Numbered from the stretch's first letter, positions 45,102 through 53,804 are shown. The stretch is 64,000 nucleotides of DNA from Streptomyces chartreusis NRRL 3882 (GCF_900236475.1 NZ_LT963352.1:2976001-3040000); one strand, 5' to 3'. Numbers and translations are program-made. The notes: generated by a model not told the origin, from the letters alone.

Positions 45102-46700
45102 CTACGCCGTCTCCCGGAAGGCAGCCGCCTCCTCCAGGTCCAGCCTGCGCAGCAGCGTCCGCAGCATCTCGTCGTCGATGTACCGCGCGTCCCGGAGCTT
45201 GACGAACACCTCACGCTCGGCGCTGATCATCTCCCGGGACAACCGCCGGTACGTGTCGTCGACGGACTCCCCCGTCACCGGGTTGGCCTGCCCGAGCCGT
45301 TCCCAGACGGCGTTGCGGCGGCGCTCCAGGACGATGCGCAGCCGGTCGGCGAGCGGAGCGGGCAGGGCGTTGCGCTCGTCGGTGAGGAGTTCGTCCAGGC
45401 GCCGCTCGGCGGCCCGGGAGGCCTGGGCCTGGGCGTTGGCCTCGGCCAGCGTCTCGGCCTGTGCGTCCCGCCCGGGGAACTTCAGGAGACGGATCAGCGG
45501 GGGCAGGGTGAGGCCCTGCACGACCAGCGTCCCGATGACCGTCGTGAAGGTCAGGAAGAGAATGAGGTTGCGGTGCGGGAAGGGCTCCTCGCCGTCGTGC
45601 AGGGTGAGCGGGATCGAGAAGGCGATGGCCAGCGAGACCACGCCCCGCATACCGGCCCACGCGATCACGAACGGCCCCCTCCAGGTCGGATTCGCCTCCC
45701 GCTCCCGGATCCGGGCCGACAGCAGCCGCGGCAGGAAGGTCGCCGGGTACACCCACACGAACCGGGCCGCGACGACCACCAGGAAGACGGCGACCGCGTA
45801 CCAGGCGGCCAGGGCCCCCTCGTACTCCCCGAGGCCCCTCAGCACCACCGGCAGCTGGAGTCCGATCAGCGCGAACACCGCCGACTCCAGGACGAAGGCG
45901 ACCATCTTCCACACCGCCTCCTCCTGGAGCCGCGTGGCGAAGTCGACCTCCCACGCGCGGTGTCCCAGGTAGAGCGCGACGACCACGACCGCGAGGACGC
46001 CGGAGGCGTGCACCTGCTCGGCGACGGCGTACGCGACGAACGGGGTCAGAAGGGAGAGCGTGTTCTGGAACAGCGCCTCCTTCACGTGCGTGCGCAGCCA
46101 GTGGATCGGCGCCATCAGCACGAGCCCGGCCACGACACCGCCGACCGCCGCGAGCAGGAACTCGCCTATGCCACCGGCCCAGGTCGCGCCCTCGCCGACG
46201 GCGGCGGCGAGGGCCACCCGGTAGGCGGTGATCGCGGTGGCGTCGTTGAGCAGGGACTCGCCCTGGAGGATCGTGGTGATCCGCGACGGGAGCCCGACCC
46301 GGCGGGCCACGGCCGTCGCCGCGACCGCGTCCGGCGGCGCCACCACCGCCCCGAAGACCAGGGCCGCGGTCAGCGGCAGGTCCGGCACGAGCAGGTAGAG
46401 GGCCCAGCCGACGACGAAGGTCGCGAAGAGCACGTACCCGACGGACAGCAGCGCGACCGGCCGCAGCTGCGCCCGCAGGTCGAGGTAGGAGCTGTCGGTG
46501 GCGGCCGTGTGCAACAGCGGGGGCAGGAGGAGCGGCAGGACGACATGCGGGTCGAGGGTGTAGTCCGGCACGCCGGGGACGGAACTGACCGCCAGCCCGA
46601 CCGCCACCAGCAGCAGCGGCGCGGGAACCGGTGTGCGCCTGGCCACCGCGGCGATCGCGGCACTGCCCGCCACCAGCAACAGCAGTGGCATCACGTCCAT
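45102..46700 (-). CDS. CPA1-family Na+/H+ antiporter
   Basis: 532 residues. About twelve membrane segments fill the first 400 residues (MPLLLLVAGSAAIAAVARR; VFGAVVAPPDAVAATAVARRVGLPSRITTILQGESLLNDATAI; WAGMRGVVSLAIAFSIP). The ion-site pair in LNDATAI and the conserved GMRGVVSLA are intact. A roughly 120-residue cytoplasmic tail (RLDELLTDERNAL to EEAAAFRETA) may regulate it. It exchanges Na+ or K+ for protons. Start at 46700; the extension to 46760 runs toward the divergent zinc-finger gene. Confidence 0.95.
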   Translation of the reverse strand: MDVMPLLLLVAGSAAIAAVARRTPVPAPLLLVAVGLAVSSVPGVPDYTLDPHVVLPLLLPPLLHTAATDSSYLDLRAQLRPVALLSVGYVLFATFVVGWALYLLVPDLPLTAALVFGAVVAPPDAVAATAVARRVGLPSRITTILQGESLLNDATAITAYRVALAAAVGEGATWAGGIGEFLLAAVGGVVAGLVLMAPIHWLRTHVKEALFQNTLSLLTPFVAYAVAEQVHASGVLAVVVVALYLGHRAWEVDFATRLQEEAVWKMVAFVLESAVFALIGLQLPVVLRGLGEYEGALAAWYAVAVFLVVVAARFVWVYPATFLPRLLSARIREREANPTWRGPFVIAWAGMRGVVSLAIAFSIPLTLHDGEEPFPHRNLILFLTFTTVIGTLVVQGLTLPPLIRLLKFPGRDAQAETLAEANAQAQASRAAERRLDELLTDERNALPAPLADRLRIVLERRRNAVWERLGQANPVTGESVDDTYRRLSREMISAEREVFVKLRDARYIDDEMLRTLLRRLDLEEAAAFRETA

Positions 46701-46762
46701 CGTTCTCGCCCGCCCTCTTTTTTCCACGCGGTCTTCTGCGCGACCGTCGTAACCTGGCAATC

Positions 46763-47023
46763 ATGAAACAGTGCACGCACGCCGACGCGCTGCCGCACCC
46801 CGAACCCGTCCCGCTCAGCGAGACGTGTCCGGAGTGCCTGGCGGAGGGCATGGATCCGGTGCAACTGCGGCTGTGCCTGAGCTGCGGTCACGTCGGCTGC
46901 TGTGACTCCTCGCCGGGGCGGCACGCGGCGGGGCACCACAAGGAGTCCGGGCATCCCGTGATGCGGACCCATGAGCCCGGGGAGACCTGGCGCTGGTGCT
47001 TCGTCGATCATGTCCTGGTGTGA
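46763..47023 (+). CDS. ZnF-UBP domain protein
   Basis: 86 residues, essentially one UBP-type zinc finger: CTHAD, CPECLAEGMDPVQLRLCLSCGHVGCCDSSPGRHAAGHHKESGHPVM. All cysteine and histidine ligands are present. In eukaryotes this fold binds free ubiquitin C-termini; in actinomycetes the ligand is unknown. It is often linked with Na+/H+ antiporter genes, as here, in divergent arrangement with 62 bases between. Confidence 0.9.
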   Translation: MKQCTHADALPHPEPVPLSETCPECLAEGMDPVQLRLCLSCGHVGCCDSSPGRHAAGHHKESGHPVMRTHEPGETWRWCFVDHVLV

Positions 47024-47141
47024 CTCGACAGGACCCCGGCGCCGGACGGTTCGACCGTCTGACGTCTGGGTACGTCAACCCGGCGCGCGCTCTTCCCTTT
47101 TGGGCCCGCCAACCCCCTAGACACGGAGCGTATCCACAGGT

Positions 47142-47154
47142 TTACTGTGAGTGA
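47142..47154 (+). promoter_or_regulatory. BldD-like operator upstream of the anti-sigma/sigH operon
   Basis: TTACTGTGAGTGA matches the BldD consensus TNACNC(A/T)GNGTNA at every fixed position but one (position 6). sigH is a known BldD target, so this site about 130 bases before the operon is plausible; binding is inferred. Confidence 0.6.
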
Positions 47155-47283
47155 CGGCAAGGGGTTGGGGTCCCGGGGACAGGACCGTTGAGAGCGCGAT
47201 AGCGTCACCGCTGAACCACGTATCGCGTTACCCCGGGGGGCGACCCTCGGCCCTGAAACGCTTGTACCACCATGGAGGTGAGG

Positions 47284-47697
47284 GTGTCCCAGATCGCAGG
47301 CGAGCCCGCGACCCAGGACTTCGTGGAAGTCCGGCTGCCGGCCGCGGGTGCCTACCTGTCGGTGCTGCGTACGGCCACGGCCGGTCTCGCGGCCCGTTTG
47401 GACTTCACCCTCGACGAGATCGAGGACCTGCGCATCGCGGTGGACGAAGCCTGCGCGATCCTGCTCCAGCAGGCCGTGCCCGGCTCCGTACTCAGCTGTG
47501 TCTTCCGCCTCGTCGACGACTCGCTCGAGGTCACTGTCTCGGCGCCGACCACGGATGGTCATGCCCCCTCGCGGGACACCTTCGCCTGGACGGTCCTGTC
47601 CGCTCTCGCGGGCAAGGTCTCCTCCGCCGTGGACAAGGACAAAACCGTTTCGATCAGCCTCTACAAACAGCGCGGCGCGGGACCCGGGCCGGCGTGA
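47284..47697 (+). CDS. ushX: RsbW-like anti-sigma factor (UshX type) for SigH
   Basis: 137 residues of the GHKL/HATPase_c fold. ATPase-like N box DLRIAVDEACAILLQQ and a weak G-box region are present; it binds the sigma factor as a switch kinase-type anti-sigma. I start at GTG 47284, preceded by GGAGG; an ATG at 47272 would place the ribosome site inside the gene. The sigH start overlaps its stop (GTGA), giving coupled synthesis. In S. coelicolor this protein (UshX/PrsH/RshA) antagonises SigH. Confidence 0.9.
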   Translation: MSQIAGEPATQDFVEVRLPAAGAYLSVLRTATAGLAARLDFTLDEIEDLRIAVDEACAILLQQAVPGSVLSCVFRLVDDSLEVTVSAPTTDGHAPSRDTFAWTVLSALAGKVSSAVDKDKTVSISLYKQRGAGPGPA

Positions 47698-48854
47698 GGA
47701 ACGAGGACGGGCCGGTGCGGGACGAAGAGCGCGGCACACGAGAGCTGCCGGCCGAGGGCACGGCCCCGGGCACGGCGCCCGGCGGCACCCGGCGCATGGC
47801 GGACGGCATCGACGGCATCCCCGAGCAGGCCCGCCCGCATCCCGAGGACGACTCCGCGAGGGCCGTCGTCCCGGGCGGCGAGCGGCGGGACCCGGACGGG
47901 GCCGTGCGGAGCGCGCCTCCGGGCGGAGGGATCGCGGCATCTCCTGCCCAGGGGGGTCCCCCCACTCGCGTGAAGCCGGGAGTGGAGGAGGAGGCGAGGG
48001 CTCGGGGAAGGGCGACGGGCGGGACGATGAGCGAGCACGAGCGACACTCCGAGGACGCAGCGCCGCGCGCGCACCACACACAGGGTGCGCAGCACGGCTC
48101 CCCGGACCGCAGCGGGGCGCGCGACATGTTCCTCAAACTGCGCACCCTGAGCCCCGGCAGCCCCGAGTACGCGGAGCTGCGCAACCAGCTGGTCCGCATG
48201 CACCTGCCGCTCGTGGAGCATCTCGCGCGGCGCTTCCGCAACCGCGGTGAGCCGCTGGACGACCTGACCCAGGTCGCCACGATCGGGCTGATCAAGTCGG
48301 TCGACCGCTTCGACCCGGACCGCGGCGTGGAGTTCTCCACGTACGCGACCCCGACGGTCGTCGGCGAGATCAAGCGGCACTTCCGCGACAAGGGCTGGGC
48401 GGTGCGCGTCCCGCGCCGCCTCCAGGAGCTGCGCCTGTCACTGACCACGGCCACGGCCGAGCTCTCGCAGCTGCACGGCCGCTCCCCCACGGTCCACGAG
48501 CTCGCCGAGAAGCTCGCGATCTCGGAGGAGGAGGTCCTGGAGGGCCTGGAGTCCGCCAACGCGTACTCCACACTGTCCCTGGACGTCCCCGACACCGACG
48601 ACGAGTCACCGGCGGTCGCGGACACCCTCGGCGCGGAGGACGAGGCGCTGGAGGGCGTGGAGTACCGGGAGTCCCTCAAGCCGCTGCTGGAGGACCTCCC
48701 GCCGCGCGAGAAGCGGATCCTGCTGCTGCGCTTCTTCGGCAACATGACCCAGTCGCAGATCGCGCAGGAGGTCGGCATCTCGCAGATGCACGTCTCGCGG
48801 CTGCTGGCGCGCACACTGGCGCAGCTCCGGGAGAAGCTCCTCGTCGAGGAGTGA
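47694..48854 (+). CDS. sigH: SigH, stress-response sigma factor of the SigB/F family
   Basis: 386 residues from GTG 47694. About 140 residues of low-complexity Pro/Arg/Glu-rich sequence precede the sigma core. Region 2 is LVEHLARRFRNRGEPLDDLTQVATIGLIKSVDRFDPDRGVEFSTYA; region 3 has LQELRLSLTTATAELSQLHGRSPTVHELAEKL; region 4 is ILLLRFFGNMTQSQIAQEVGISQMHVSRLL. In S. coelicolor SigH exists as several forms because of alternative starts and proteolysis; an in-frame ATG near the MSEHERH region could give a shorter form here. It responds to osmotic and developmental stress. Confidence 0.94.
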   Translation: MRNEDGPVRDEERGTRELPAEGTAPGTAPGGTRRMADGIDGIPEQARPHPEDDSARAVVPGGERRDPDGAVRSAPPGGGIAASPAQGGPPTRVKPGVEEEARARGRATGGTMSEHERHSEDAAPRAHHTQGAQHGSPDRSGARDMFLKLRTLSPGSPEYAELRNQLVRMHLPLVEHLARRFRNRGEPLDDLTQVATIGLIKSVDRFDPDRGVEFSTYATPTVVGEIKRHFRDKGWAVRVPRRLQELRLSLTTATAELSQLHGRSPTVHELAEKLAISEEEVLEGLESANAYSTLSLDVPDTDDESPAVADTLGAEDEALEGVEYRESLKPLLEDLPPREKRILLLRFFGNMTQSQIAQEVGISQMHVSRLLARTLAQLREKLLVEE

Positions 48855-48857
48855 CGG

Positions 48858-49307
48858 CTACTTCTCCGTAGCGCCGGGGTTGCCGGGCCCGCGGATCCCG
48901 AGGGCCCGGGTCGTCTCGGGGTTCACGAGCAGGACGAGCGCCGCGACGGCCACGACCGCGAGGGCGATCCCGGCCGGAATGGCCATGCTGTCGGCCTGGA
49001 GCAGGTTGTAGGCCACCGGCAGCGCCATGAGCTGGGTGATGACGGCCGGGCCGCGGCTCCAGCTGCGGCGGCCGAGCAGCCCGCGCGCGGCGAGCAGCGG
49101 CAGCAGAGCGAGCACGACGAGCGTGATGCCCCCGGTCACGGCCTGCTGGCGGTCGTCCGGATGACCCGTGAGGCCGAGGACGAGGATCCAGACGCCGCCG
49201 ACGACCAGCGCGAGCCCCTCCAGTGCGGCCAGCAGCGCGGCGTACGTCAGCCGCCGCGGACGGGGGCCGGTGATGTCCGGGGTGGTGGGGGTCTGCTCAC
49301 TGCTCAC
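48858..49307 (-). CDS. Integral membrane protein, unknown
   Basis: About 149 residues with four hydrophobic segments (YAALLAALEGLALVVGGVWIL, GGITLVVLALLPLLAARGLLG, VITQLMALPVAYNLL, IPAGIALAVVAVAALVLLV). The start is uncertain: GTG 49307 gives MSSEQTPTTPDI, while an in-frame GTG at 49355 would give 165 residues. Family unrecognised. It converges with sigH at three bases and is divergent from the diacylglycerol kinase-like gene. Confidence 0.75.
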   Translation of the reverse strand: MSSEQTPTTPDITGPRPRRLTYAALLAALEGLALVVGGVWILVLGLTGHPDDRQQAVTGGITLVVLALLPLLAARGLLGRRSWSRGPAVITQLMALPVAYNLLQADSMAIPAGIALAVVAVAALVLLVNPETTRALGIRGPGNPGATEK

Positions 49308-49423
49308 CCCTGAAGGGTAGCCCTGGCCGTACGCGCCCCTCATGGCGAGGTTCACCCCTGCTCTCTTACCTGATCCCTACCTCGGTCTGGGCCAGGTACC
49401 ACCCAGTAGGTACGCTGCCAGTC

Positions 49424-50392
49424 ATGCGTGCACTTCTCGTGGTCAATCCGGCGGCAACCACCACAAGTGCGCGCACACGCGACGTACTGATCCACGCGCT
49501 CGCCAGCGAGATGAAGCTGGAAGCGGTCACCACCGAGTACCGCGGCCATGCGCGCGACCTGGGCCGGCACGCGGCGGAGAGCGACGACATAGACCTGGTG
49601 GTGGCCCTCGGCGGTGACGGCACGGTCAACGAGGTGGTCAACGGCCTCCTGCACGCCGGCCCCGACCCGGGGCACCTCCCCGGCCTCGCCGTGGTCCCGG
49701 GCGGCTCCACCAACGTCTTCGCCCGCGCTCTGGGCCTGCCCAACGACGCGGTGGAAGCAACCGGGGCTCTGCTGGACGCCCTGCGCGACGGCAGCGAACG
49801 CACCGTCGGCCTGGGCCTGACCTCCGGCACTCCGGGCACGGAGGACGAGGCGGTGCCCTCCCGCTGGTTCACCTTCAACGCGGGGCTCGGCTTCGACGCC
49901 GGTGTGGTCGGCCGGGTGGAGCAGCACCGCGAGCGCGGCCGGAAATCCACACACGCTCTTTACGTCCGGCAGGTCGTGCGCCAGCTCCTCGGCGAACCGA
50001 ACCGCCGGCACGGGACGATCACGCTGGAGCAGCCCGGCGAGGACCCGGTCACCGATCTGGTGCTGTCCATAGTCTCGAACACCTCCCCGTGGACGTTTCT
50101 GGGGAATCGCCCGATCTACGCGGCGCCTAAGGCCTCGTTCGATACCGGACTCGATCTCTTCGGCCTCAGCCGGCTGTCCACGGCGGCGGTTGCCCGGTAT
50201 GGCACCCAGTTGCTCACTTCGTCCCCCGAGCGCGGACCCCGCGGCAAGCACGCGACCTCTCTGCACGATTTGACCGAGTTCACCTTGCATTCGAAGGTGC
50301 CACTCCCCCTCCAGATGGACGGTGACCACCTGGGGCTGCGAACAAGCGTGACGTTCACAGGCGTACGCCGTGCACTGCGTGTGATTGTGTGA
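49424..50392 (+). CDS. Diacylglycerol kinase-family lipid kinase
   Basis: 322 residues. The DAGK catalytic signature is VALGGDGTVNEVVNGLL, followed by VVPGGSTNVFARALGLP and FNAGLGFDAGVV. It probably phosphorylates diacylglycerol, or a related lipid such as sphingoid base or phosphatidylinositol precursor, at the inner membrane face. The beginning MRALLVVNPAATTTSARTRDVL is the usual N-terminal strand. Single gene. Confidence 0.93.
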   Translation: MRALLVVNPAATTTSARTRDVLIHALASEMKLEAVTTEYRGHARDLGRHAAESDDIDLVVALGGDGTVNEVVNGLLHAGPDPGHLPGLAVVPGGSTNVFARALGLPNDAVEATGALLDALRDGSERTVGLGLTSGTPGTEDEAVPSRWFTFNAGLGFDAGVVGRVEQHRERGRKSTHALYVRQVVRQLLGEPNRRHGTITLEQPGEDPVTDLVLSIVSNTSPWTFLGNRPIYAAPKASFDTGLDLFGLSRLSTAAVARYGTQLLTSSPERGPRGKHATSLHDLTEFTLHSKVPLPLQMDGDHLGLRTSVTFTGVRRALRVIV

Positions 50393-50711
50393 GCAGAACT
50401 GGCTAAAGTCCTTTCACTCGAACGTTTAGGCCAGGATCCACCCCATGGAAGTACGGCTGTGACCTAGTCGACACCGAAGAATCAAAAAAAACTTTCCAGA
50501 AGGGGTTGTATCCGCCGCTGAGGTTTGCGAGTCTCTACGTGGCGATCGGGACGGCCCGCAACACCGGCCTCCACTGATCACCAGAACCCCTCTTCAACTC
50601 ACAGGACCCACGCCAGGGAACCTGGCGGTCGGCCCTTCACTTGTTGAGGGATTCGTGAAAGCGTTCACATTCACAAGCACCTGCACGTAATACCAAGGAG
50701 AGGTAGCAGCC
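50393..50711. other. Long leader and promoter region of wblE
   Basis: 319 bases. It contains an A8 run near 50485 and the inverted repeat GTGAA-N4-TTCAC at 50655-50668, about 45 bases before wblE. No gene is supported. A long untranslated leader or multiple promoters are likely. Confidence 0.5.
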
Positions 50712-50969
50712 ATGGACTGGCGTCACAACGCCGTTTGCCGCGAGGAAGACCCCGAGCTCTTCTTCCCCATCGGCAACACCGGTCCTGCGCTGCTGCAGAT
50801 CGAGGAAGCCAAGGCCGTCTGCCGTCGCTGCCCGGTGATCGAGCAGTGTCTGCAGTGGGCGCTCGAGTCCGGCCAGGACTCCGGCGTCTGGGGTGGTCTC
50901 AGCGAGGACGAGCGCCGCGCCATGAAGCGCCGCGCCGCCCGCAACCGGGCCCGTCAGGCCTCCGCCTGA
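50712..50969 (+). CDS. wblE: WhiB-like iron-sulfur regulator WblE
   Basis: 85 residues. The four cluster cysteines are C9, C37, C40 and C46 (CREEDPELFFPIG, CRRCPVIEQC); the G58-V-W-G-G turn and the basic tail KRRAARNRARQ follow. Wbl proteins bind a [4Fe-4S] cluster and the principal sigma factor. WblE is the near-ubiquitous actinobacterial paralogue (WhiB1-like), essential or linked with oxidative/NO stress. AAGGAGAGG stands before the ATG. Confidence 0.96.
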   Translation: MDWRHNAVCREEDPELFFPIGNTGPALLQIEEAKAVCRRCPVIEQCLQWALESGQDSGVWGGLSEDERRAMKRRAARNRARQASA

Positions 50970-51087
50970 CAACCCACCCCTGCTGACAGCCTGAGCTTGG
51001 CGGCGCGTGCAGCGAGCACGCATCTCCCGCCCCCGAGCCGCAGCGCGCAGTTCCCCCGATGCGCTTAGTTAAGCAGCAACGAGCTTT

Positions 51088-51116
51088 AGCCCCGGGCCAT
51101 TTACTGGCCCGGGGCT
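51088..51116. terminator. Bidirectional terminator between wblE and the kinase gene
   Basis: AGCCCCGGGCCA (51088-51099) and TGGCCCGGGGCT (51105-51116), a perfect 12-bp stem with a TTTAC loop. Confidence 0.85.
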
Positions 51117-51162
51117 CAATGCTTTTGTGGGTCGCTTCCGAGGGCCCCGGATGCTGCTGCTT

Positions 51163-52629
51163 CTACTTCCGCGCCGGCACCGGGATGTCGAGGATCACGC
51201 GGGTGCCGCGCTCCGGGGCCGGGACCATGTCGAAGGTTCCCCCCAACTCGCCCTCCACGAGCGTCCGTACGATCTGGAGGCCGAGATTGCCCGCGGTCTG
51301 CGGATCGAAGCCTTCCGGCAGGCCGACGCCGTCGTCCTGGACGGTCACCAGCAGGCGGGCCTCCTTGGAGGTACCGCCGCGGACCGCCGACACCTCGACC
51401 GTGCCGGTGTCGCCCTCGCGGAAGCCGTGCTCCAGCGCGTTCTGAAGAACCTCGGTCAGCACCATCGACAGCGGAGTGGCGACCTCGGCGTCGAGGATGC
51501 CGAAGCGGCCGGTGCGCCGGCCGGTGACCTTGCCCGGGGAGATCTCCGCGACCATGGCCAGGACCCGGTCGGCGATGTCGTCGAACTCGACGCGCTCGTC
51601 CAGGTTCTGGGAGAGCGTCTCGTGCACGATCGCAATCGATCCGACGCGCCGCACCGCCTCCTCCAGGGCCTCGCGGCCACGGTCGGATTCGATGCGCCGG
51701 GCCTGGAGGCGGAGCAGCGCCGCCACCGTCTGCAGGTTGTTCTTGACGCGGTGGTGGATCTCCCGGATCGTCGCGTCCTTGGTGATCAACTCGCGTTCCC
51801 GGCGACGGAGTTCGGTGACGTCACGGAGCAGGACCAGCGAGCCGATGCGGGTGCCCTTGGGTTTGAGGGGGATCGCGCGGAACTGGATGACCCCGTCGCT
51901 GGCCTCGATCTCGAACTCGCGCGGTGCCCAGCCGCTGGCGACCTTGGCGAGCGCCTCGTCCACCGGCCCCCGGGTCGGGGCGAGTTCGGCGGTGGTCTTG
52001 CCCAGGTGCTGGCCGACGAGGTCGGAGGCGAGGCCGAGGCGGTGGTAGGCGGACAGCGCGTTCGGGGAGGCGTACTGGACGATGCCGTCGGCGTCGAGCC
52101 GGATCAGGCCGTCGCCCACCCGGGGGGAGGCGTCCATGTCGAGCTGCTGGTTCGCGAAGGGGAAGGAGCCGGCCGCGATCATCTGCGCGAGGTCGGAGGC
52201 GCTCTGGAGATAGGTGAGCTCCAGGCGGCTGGGGGTGCGCACGGTGAGGAGGTTGGTGTTGCGCGCGATGACACCGAGGACGCGCCCCTCGCGCCGTACG
52301 GGGATCGACTCGACCCGGACGGGGACCTCTTCACGCCACTCGGGGTCCCCTTCGCGCACGATGCGGCCCTCGTCGAGGGCGGCGTCCAGCATCGGGCGGC
52401 GGCCACGCGGGACGAGGTGGCCCACCATGTCGTCCTGGTAGGACGTCGGACCGGTGTTGGGCCGCATCTGCGCGACGGACACGTACCTCGTGCCGTCGCT
52501 GGTGGGGACCCACAGCACCAGGTCGGCGAAGGAGAGGTCGGAGAGCAGCTGCCACTCCGAGACCAGCAGGTGGAGCCACTCGAGATCGGTGTCGTCGAGG
52601 GCGGTGTGCTGGCGTACGAGTTCGTTCAT
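51163..52629 (-). CDS. PdtaS-type sensor histidine kinase
   Basis: 488 residues, soluble. A GAF-like domain (ALDDTDLEWLHLLVSEWQLLSDLSFADLVLWVP) and a PAS-like domain (LDADGIVQYASPNALSAYHRLG) precede the HisKA_2 kinase box REIHHRVKNNLQTVAALLRLQARR, in which HHRVKNNLQ carries the phosphoacceptor histidine, and the ATPase box VLTEVLQNALEHGF with VQDDGVGLPEGFDP. PdtaS kinases phosphorylate the RNA-binding ANTAR regulator PdtaR, which is not in this window. A DasR-type operator lies about 290 bases upstream. Confidence 0.93.
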   Translation of the reverse strand: MNELVRQHTALDDTDLEWLHLLVSEWQLLSDLSFADLVLWVPTSDGTRYVSVAQMRPNTGPTSYQDDMVGHLVPRGRRPMLDAALDEGRIVREGDPEWREEVPVRVESIPVRREGRVLGVIARNTNLLTVRTPSRLELTYLQSASDLAQMIAAGSFPFANQQLDMDASPRVGDGLIRLDADGIVQYASPNALSAYHRLGLASDLVGQHLGKTTAELAPTRGPVDEALAKVASGWAPREFEIEASDGVIQFRAIPLKPKGTRIGSLVLLRDVTELRRRERELITKDATIREIHHRVKNNLQTVAALLRLQARRIESDRGREALEEAVRRVGSIAIVHETLSQNLDERVEFDDIADRVLAMVAEISPGKVTGRRTGRFGILDAEVATPLSMVLTEVLQNALEHGFREGDTGTVEVSAVRGGTSKEARLLVTVQDDGVGLPEGFDPQTAGNLGLQIVRTLVEGELGGTFDMVPAPERGTRVILDIPVPARK

Positions 52630-53014
52630 GGAGGGCACGTGAGCGAGCGTACCCGGGGGTTTGTACGGCTCTGAAATGTACCGGCTCGGACAGGTACGGG
52701 CTCCTGGAACACCCGCGGGCCGCGGCGCCTGAGAGGGACCCTCAACCCTCCCGGCACCGCAGCCCGGAGCAGTATCGGCCGTGGGGTGTGCGGTCCCGGT
52801 CGGCCGAAGGACGAGGACCCGGGGCAGTCAGGGCAGAGAGCCTCGGTTCCTCTGTCCGCCTTCCTGTGCGGGGAAGGCGGAGGCTGGTGCGCGCTGCACA
52901 CGCGCTCTCATCACGCATTGTGGACTAGACCACTCGTTGGTGTCCATGCGTTGGAGGCTGTTCGTTGTTGTTAGTTCTCCGACTGGTCGGACGCGCCGGC
53001 GTCCTCCACGCAGC
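52630..53014. other. Upstream region of the PdtaS-type kinase
   Basis: About 385 bases after the TetR stop and before the kinase start. It holds the dre-like site at 52918-52932; no gene is supported. The kinase promoter should lie here. Confidence 0.5.
52918..52932. promoter_or_regulatory. dre-like DasR operator upstream of the PdtaS-type kinase
   Basis: TTGTGGACTAGACCA is identical over 15 bases to the dre site before dasR at 62540-62554 and matches the core of the DasR consensus ACTGGTCTAGACCACT. It is followed by CT, extending the match. Confidence 0.7.
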
Positions 53015-53638
53015 CTAACCCGTGTGGGTTCCTGTGCGGGGCCAGATGGACATGGCAATTTCCGCGACCGCCTCCAGTTCCTCCCGGCTCGCCCCGTCCC
53101 GCGCCTGTTGTGACATGCCCTGGATCATCGCTCCGGTGTGACGGGCCAGAGCGGCGGCGTCGGTACCCGGGGGCAGCACTCCGGCGGCCACATCGGCTCT
53201 GATGCGGCTCTCGAACGCGGCGATGTTGGCGTTGCGGCGGTCCCGCAGCGACTGTTCGACCTCGGGGGTCGAGCAGTTCGCGGCGGCGTGGACGACGAGG
53301 CAGCCGTGCGGGTGGCCGGGTTCCGTGTACGCGGTGGCGGCCTCGCGCAGCATGCGCTCGACGGCGCCCCGGGCGGTGGGCTCCTCGGCGAGGGCCCGGT
53401 CGGTGAACGAGCCGTACCTCGTGCCGTAGACCTGCACCACCTCCTCGAACAGGGACCGCTTGTCGCCGAAGGCCGCGTAGAGGCTGGGGGCGCCGATGTC
53501 CATGACGCGGGTGAGGTCGGAGACGGACGTGGCCTCGTAGCCGTGCTCCCAGAAGGCCAGGAGCGCCTTCTCGAGGGCGGTCTCGCGATCGAAGGAGCGG
53601 GGGCGGCCGCGGGGCCTCCCCCTGCCCTTGCCCGTCAT
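53015..53638 (-). CDS. TetR family transcriptional regulator
   Basis: 207 residues. The HTH is DRETALEKALLAFWEHGYEATSVSDLTRVMDIGAPSLYAAFGDKRSLFEEV; the C-terminal ligand domain has HGCLVVHAAANCSTPEVEQSLRDRR as in the TetR_C_16-like group. ATG 53638 is chosen since MTGKGRGRPRGRPRSFD is a typical start and GAGGA/GGAG precede it; ATGs at 53707 and 53716 would add 23 or more unusual residues. It is divergent from an SDR gene, with two related palindromes between them. Confidence 0.88.
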   Translation of the reverse strand: MTGKGRGRPRGRPRSFDRETALEKALLAFWEHGYEATSVSDLTRVMDIGAPSLYAAFGDKRSLFEEVVQVYGTRYGSFTDRALAEEPTARGAVERMLREAATAYTEPGHPHGCLVVHAAANCSTPEVEQSLRDRRNANIAAFESRIRADVAAGVLPPGTDAAALARHTGAMIQGMSQQARDGASREELEAVAEIAMSIWPRTGTHTG

Positions 53639-53720
53639 CGCTCCGCCGTCCTCGCCCGTCGCGGTTCCGTGCCTCTCGGCCCTCGCGGTCCCGTCGTCGT
53701 TCACCATGGAGTGCATTTTA

Positions 53721-53780
53721 TAGCGGGCACTAGAGAAATGTCGCCGGCGTGGGGTACGGTCATTTATGTAGCGACCGCTA
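53721..53780. promoter_or_regulatory. Paired operator candidates between TetR and SDR genes
   Basis: TAGCGGGCACTA (53721-53732) and TAGCGACCGCTA (53769-53780), 48 bases apart. The second is a near-perfect palindrome; both are followed by AAATG after three bases. They fit a divergently acting TetR repressor. Confidence 0.65.
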
Positions 53781-53804
53781 GGTAAATGAGAAGGGGGCGC
53801 CGCC

